64,000 nt of DNA from Pseudomonas urmiensis (GTDB lineage Bacteria > Pseudomonadota > Gammaproteobacteria > Pseudomonadales > Pseudomonadaceae), in contig NZ_JABWRE020000001.1 of assembly GCF_014268815.2 (NCBI RefSeq), positions 563,001 through 627,000 of the forward strand, written 5' to 3'. The position numbers were made by a program, and so were the translations under genes. The notes under the pieces are model-generated. The model searched no databases and was not told where the DNA came from. It saw only the letters and a program-made list of their open reading frames with translations. This document shows positions 62,796 to 64,000 of this stretch, piece by piece. Each line of letters starts with the position of its first letter. Within the stretch, counting starts at the first letter, position 1.

Positions 62796-64000
62796 ATCGG
62801 CGCTGGGCGCTACTGGGCATGCTGGCCTCGTTGAGTATGCCGGGAGCGGCAGCGGCGGCGGTGCAGGCCTGCCCCGAGCCGCTGCGCGCTGGGCAGGCGC
62901 TGGCGCTGTCGCAGGCAGTGGCCATGGCCTTGTGCGCCGACCCCGAGGTGGAGGCTGCCTGGCGCACGCAGCTGAGCAGCCAGGCCAGCATGGATGCCGA
63001 GCGTTCGGCGTACTGGCCGACGGTGCAAGGCGTAGCCCGTAGCGGCCGGGCCAACCGCAAGACTCGTTACGATGGCTTTCCCGAGGCCAATTCGACCCTC
63101 GATGCGCGCACCAGCAGCTATGGCCTGGACCTGAGCTGGGTGCTGTATGACTTCGGCCTGCGCAAGGCCAAGGTCGAAAGCGCCCGCCAGTTGCTCAACG
63201 CCGCCAGCAGCAGCCGCGTAGAGAAAATCCAGGAGGTGGTGCTCAACACCAGCAAGGCGTTCTACCAAGTGCAGGCCACTGGCGCGCTGCTGGAGGCCCG
63301 TCGCAGCATCGAATCGCTGGCTGCCGATAGCCTCAAGGTCACCACTGCCAAGCACCAGGCCGGCGCAGGCGAGCAGGCCGACCGATTGCAGGCGCAGACC
63401 ACCTTCGAGCAGGCGCAGCTGGAGCGGGTATTGGCCGAGGGTGATCTGGCGACCGCCCAGGGCGCGCTGGCCAGTGCCCTGAACCTGTCGCCCTCAGCGC
63501 CGCTGCGGCTGGAGGTGCTCAACGATCCTGAAGGGCAGGAGGAGGCGTTCATGGTCAGTGTCGATGCCTTGATGGAGCAGGCCCGCCTGACTCACCCGTC
63601 GGTTGAAAGGGCGCGCGCCGAATGGTCTTCAACCCTGGCCAGGGCAGAAGCGCAAAGGGCCGAGGGCCGCCCGCGGATCGCCCTGTACAGCAGCTACCGA
63701 CATGACGACACGCCCGTCGAGCAGGTCGCCTCGCGCCAGCAGATCGAGACCTGGAGTGTCGGCTTGCAAGTAACGGTGCCGATCTTCGATGGCTTTCTCG
63801 CCCGGCGCCGGGCGCGCGCCGCCGAGTACGAAGCGGGCGCTCGCGAGCAGGACTTGCAGCAGGCTGAGCGCGCGATTGCCCTAAGTGTATGGAGAAGCCG
63901 GCAGACCCTCGATGCACGAACCCGCGCACTGGCCATCAGTCGCCGCTTGGTTGGCAGCGCCAGCCAGTCGCATCGGGTTGCGCTGGGGCGCTACAAGGCC
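62792..64000 (+). CDS. TolC-like outer-membrane channel (truncated by window end)
   Basis: About 403 codons are visible from ATG 62792, which overlaps the exporter stop (ATGA). A signal peptide (WALLGMLASLSMPGAAAAA) is followed by TolC-family repeats: LSQAVAMALCADPEVEAAW, SYGLDLSWVLYDFGLRKAKVE, and in the second half WSVGLQVTVPIFDGFLARR. The 3' end lies outside the window. Together the three genes form a complete type I-like secretion path, with their own dedicated channel rather than the housekeeping TolC. Confidence 0.9.
   Translation, partial: MNRRWALLGMLASLSMPGAAAAAVQACPEPLRAGQALALSQAVAMALCADPEVEAAWRTQLSSQASMDAERSAYWPTVQGVARSGRANRKTRYDGFPEANSTLDARTSSYGLDLSWVLYDFGLRKAKVESARQLLNAASSSRVEKIQEVVLNTSKAFYQVQATGALLEARRSIESLAADSLKVTTAKHQAGAGEQADRLQAQTTFEQAQLERVLAEGDLATAQGALASALNLSPSAPLRLEVLNDPEGQEEAFMVSVDALMEQARLTHPSVERARAEWSSTLARAEAQRAEGRPRIALYSSYRHDDTPVEQVASRQQIETWSVGLQVTVPIFDGFLARRRARAAEYEAGAREQDLQQAERAIALSVWRSRQTLDARTRALAISRRLVGSASQSHRVALGRYKA

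Overview
The window is a 64 kb stretch of a Pseudomonas chromosome, most likely from the P. putida group. The support is high GC with GC-rich third positions, gene order that I recall from Pseudomonas genomes (mutS / tailocin / cinA-recA-recX; finR-fpr; proS-lipoprotein-oprD; aspS-yebC-ruvCAB-ybgC-tolQRAB-pal-cpoB-queE-queC-tRNA-Lys), and GC-rich REP palindromes containing GCGGGC(A)AGCCCGC of the P. putida type. Species was not tested by any search.

Layout. 1-1499: 5' part of mutS (minus strand). 1.6-17.8 kb: a defective-phage island between mutS and cinA, encoding a P2-like contractile R-type tailocin. It has an S24-type repressor, a holin, baseplate V-W-J-I, fibre and chaperone, sheath, tube, E/E' frameshift pair, tape measure, U, X, D, then GH19 endolysin and Rz/Rz1 spanins. 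No capsid, terminase, portal or integrase gene is present, so this is a particle that kills rather than a phage. A four-helix membrane protein resembling colicin A-type immunity proteins closes the island. 17.8-26.2 kb: pncC, recA, recX, a LOG-family protein, a small RHH protein, a PA3611-like exported protein, tapT (DTW), erdR, dgkA, finR and fpr. 26.3-36.7 kb: trmO, yehS, a pseudouridine synthase, yjaB, rimO, kup, a VirJ/AcvB-like hydrolase and mprF, with three REP-pair elements in the gaps. 36.9-37.5 kb: three tandem initiator tRNA genes. 37.6-58.9 kb: dinB, a lipoprotein, proS, oprD, hit, slyX, a membrane cold-shock-domain protein, dps, a small RHH protein, an fmdB-like gene, aspS, yebC, ruvCAB, the whole tol-pal operon, queE, queC and tRNA-Lys. 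58.9-64 kb: an accessory locus next to tRNA-Lys with a small double-glycine-leader peptide gene, divergent from a three-gene type I secretion operon (HlyD-like adaptor, C39-peptidase ABC exporter, TolC-like channel cut by the window end).

How the parts connect. Two killing or secretion systems lie in the window. The tailocin should be induced by DNA damage: its repressor carries a Ser/Lys self-cleavage domain, and recA lies just beyond it behind a LexA box (dinB also has one). The second is a candidate class II microcin locus. Its leader MRTLDVEELDQVSGG is nearly the same as the microcin V leader as I recall it, and the exporter genes match the CvaA/CvaB/TolC scheme. I see no immunity gene for it in the window. 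The strongest unusual signals are this peptide locus, a prfB-like CTT-TGA-C site at the tailocin E/E' junction, terminator-like hairpins inside the tailocin operon, and the orphan pore-forming-colicin immunity-like gene.
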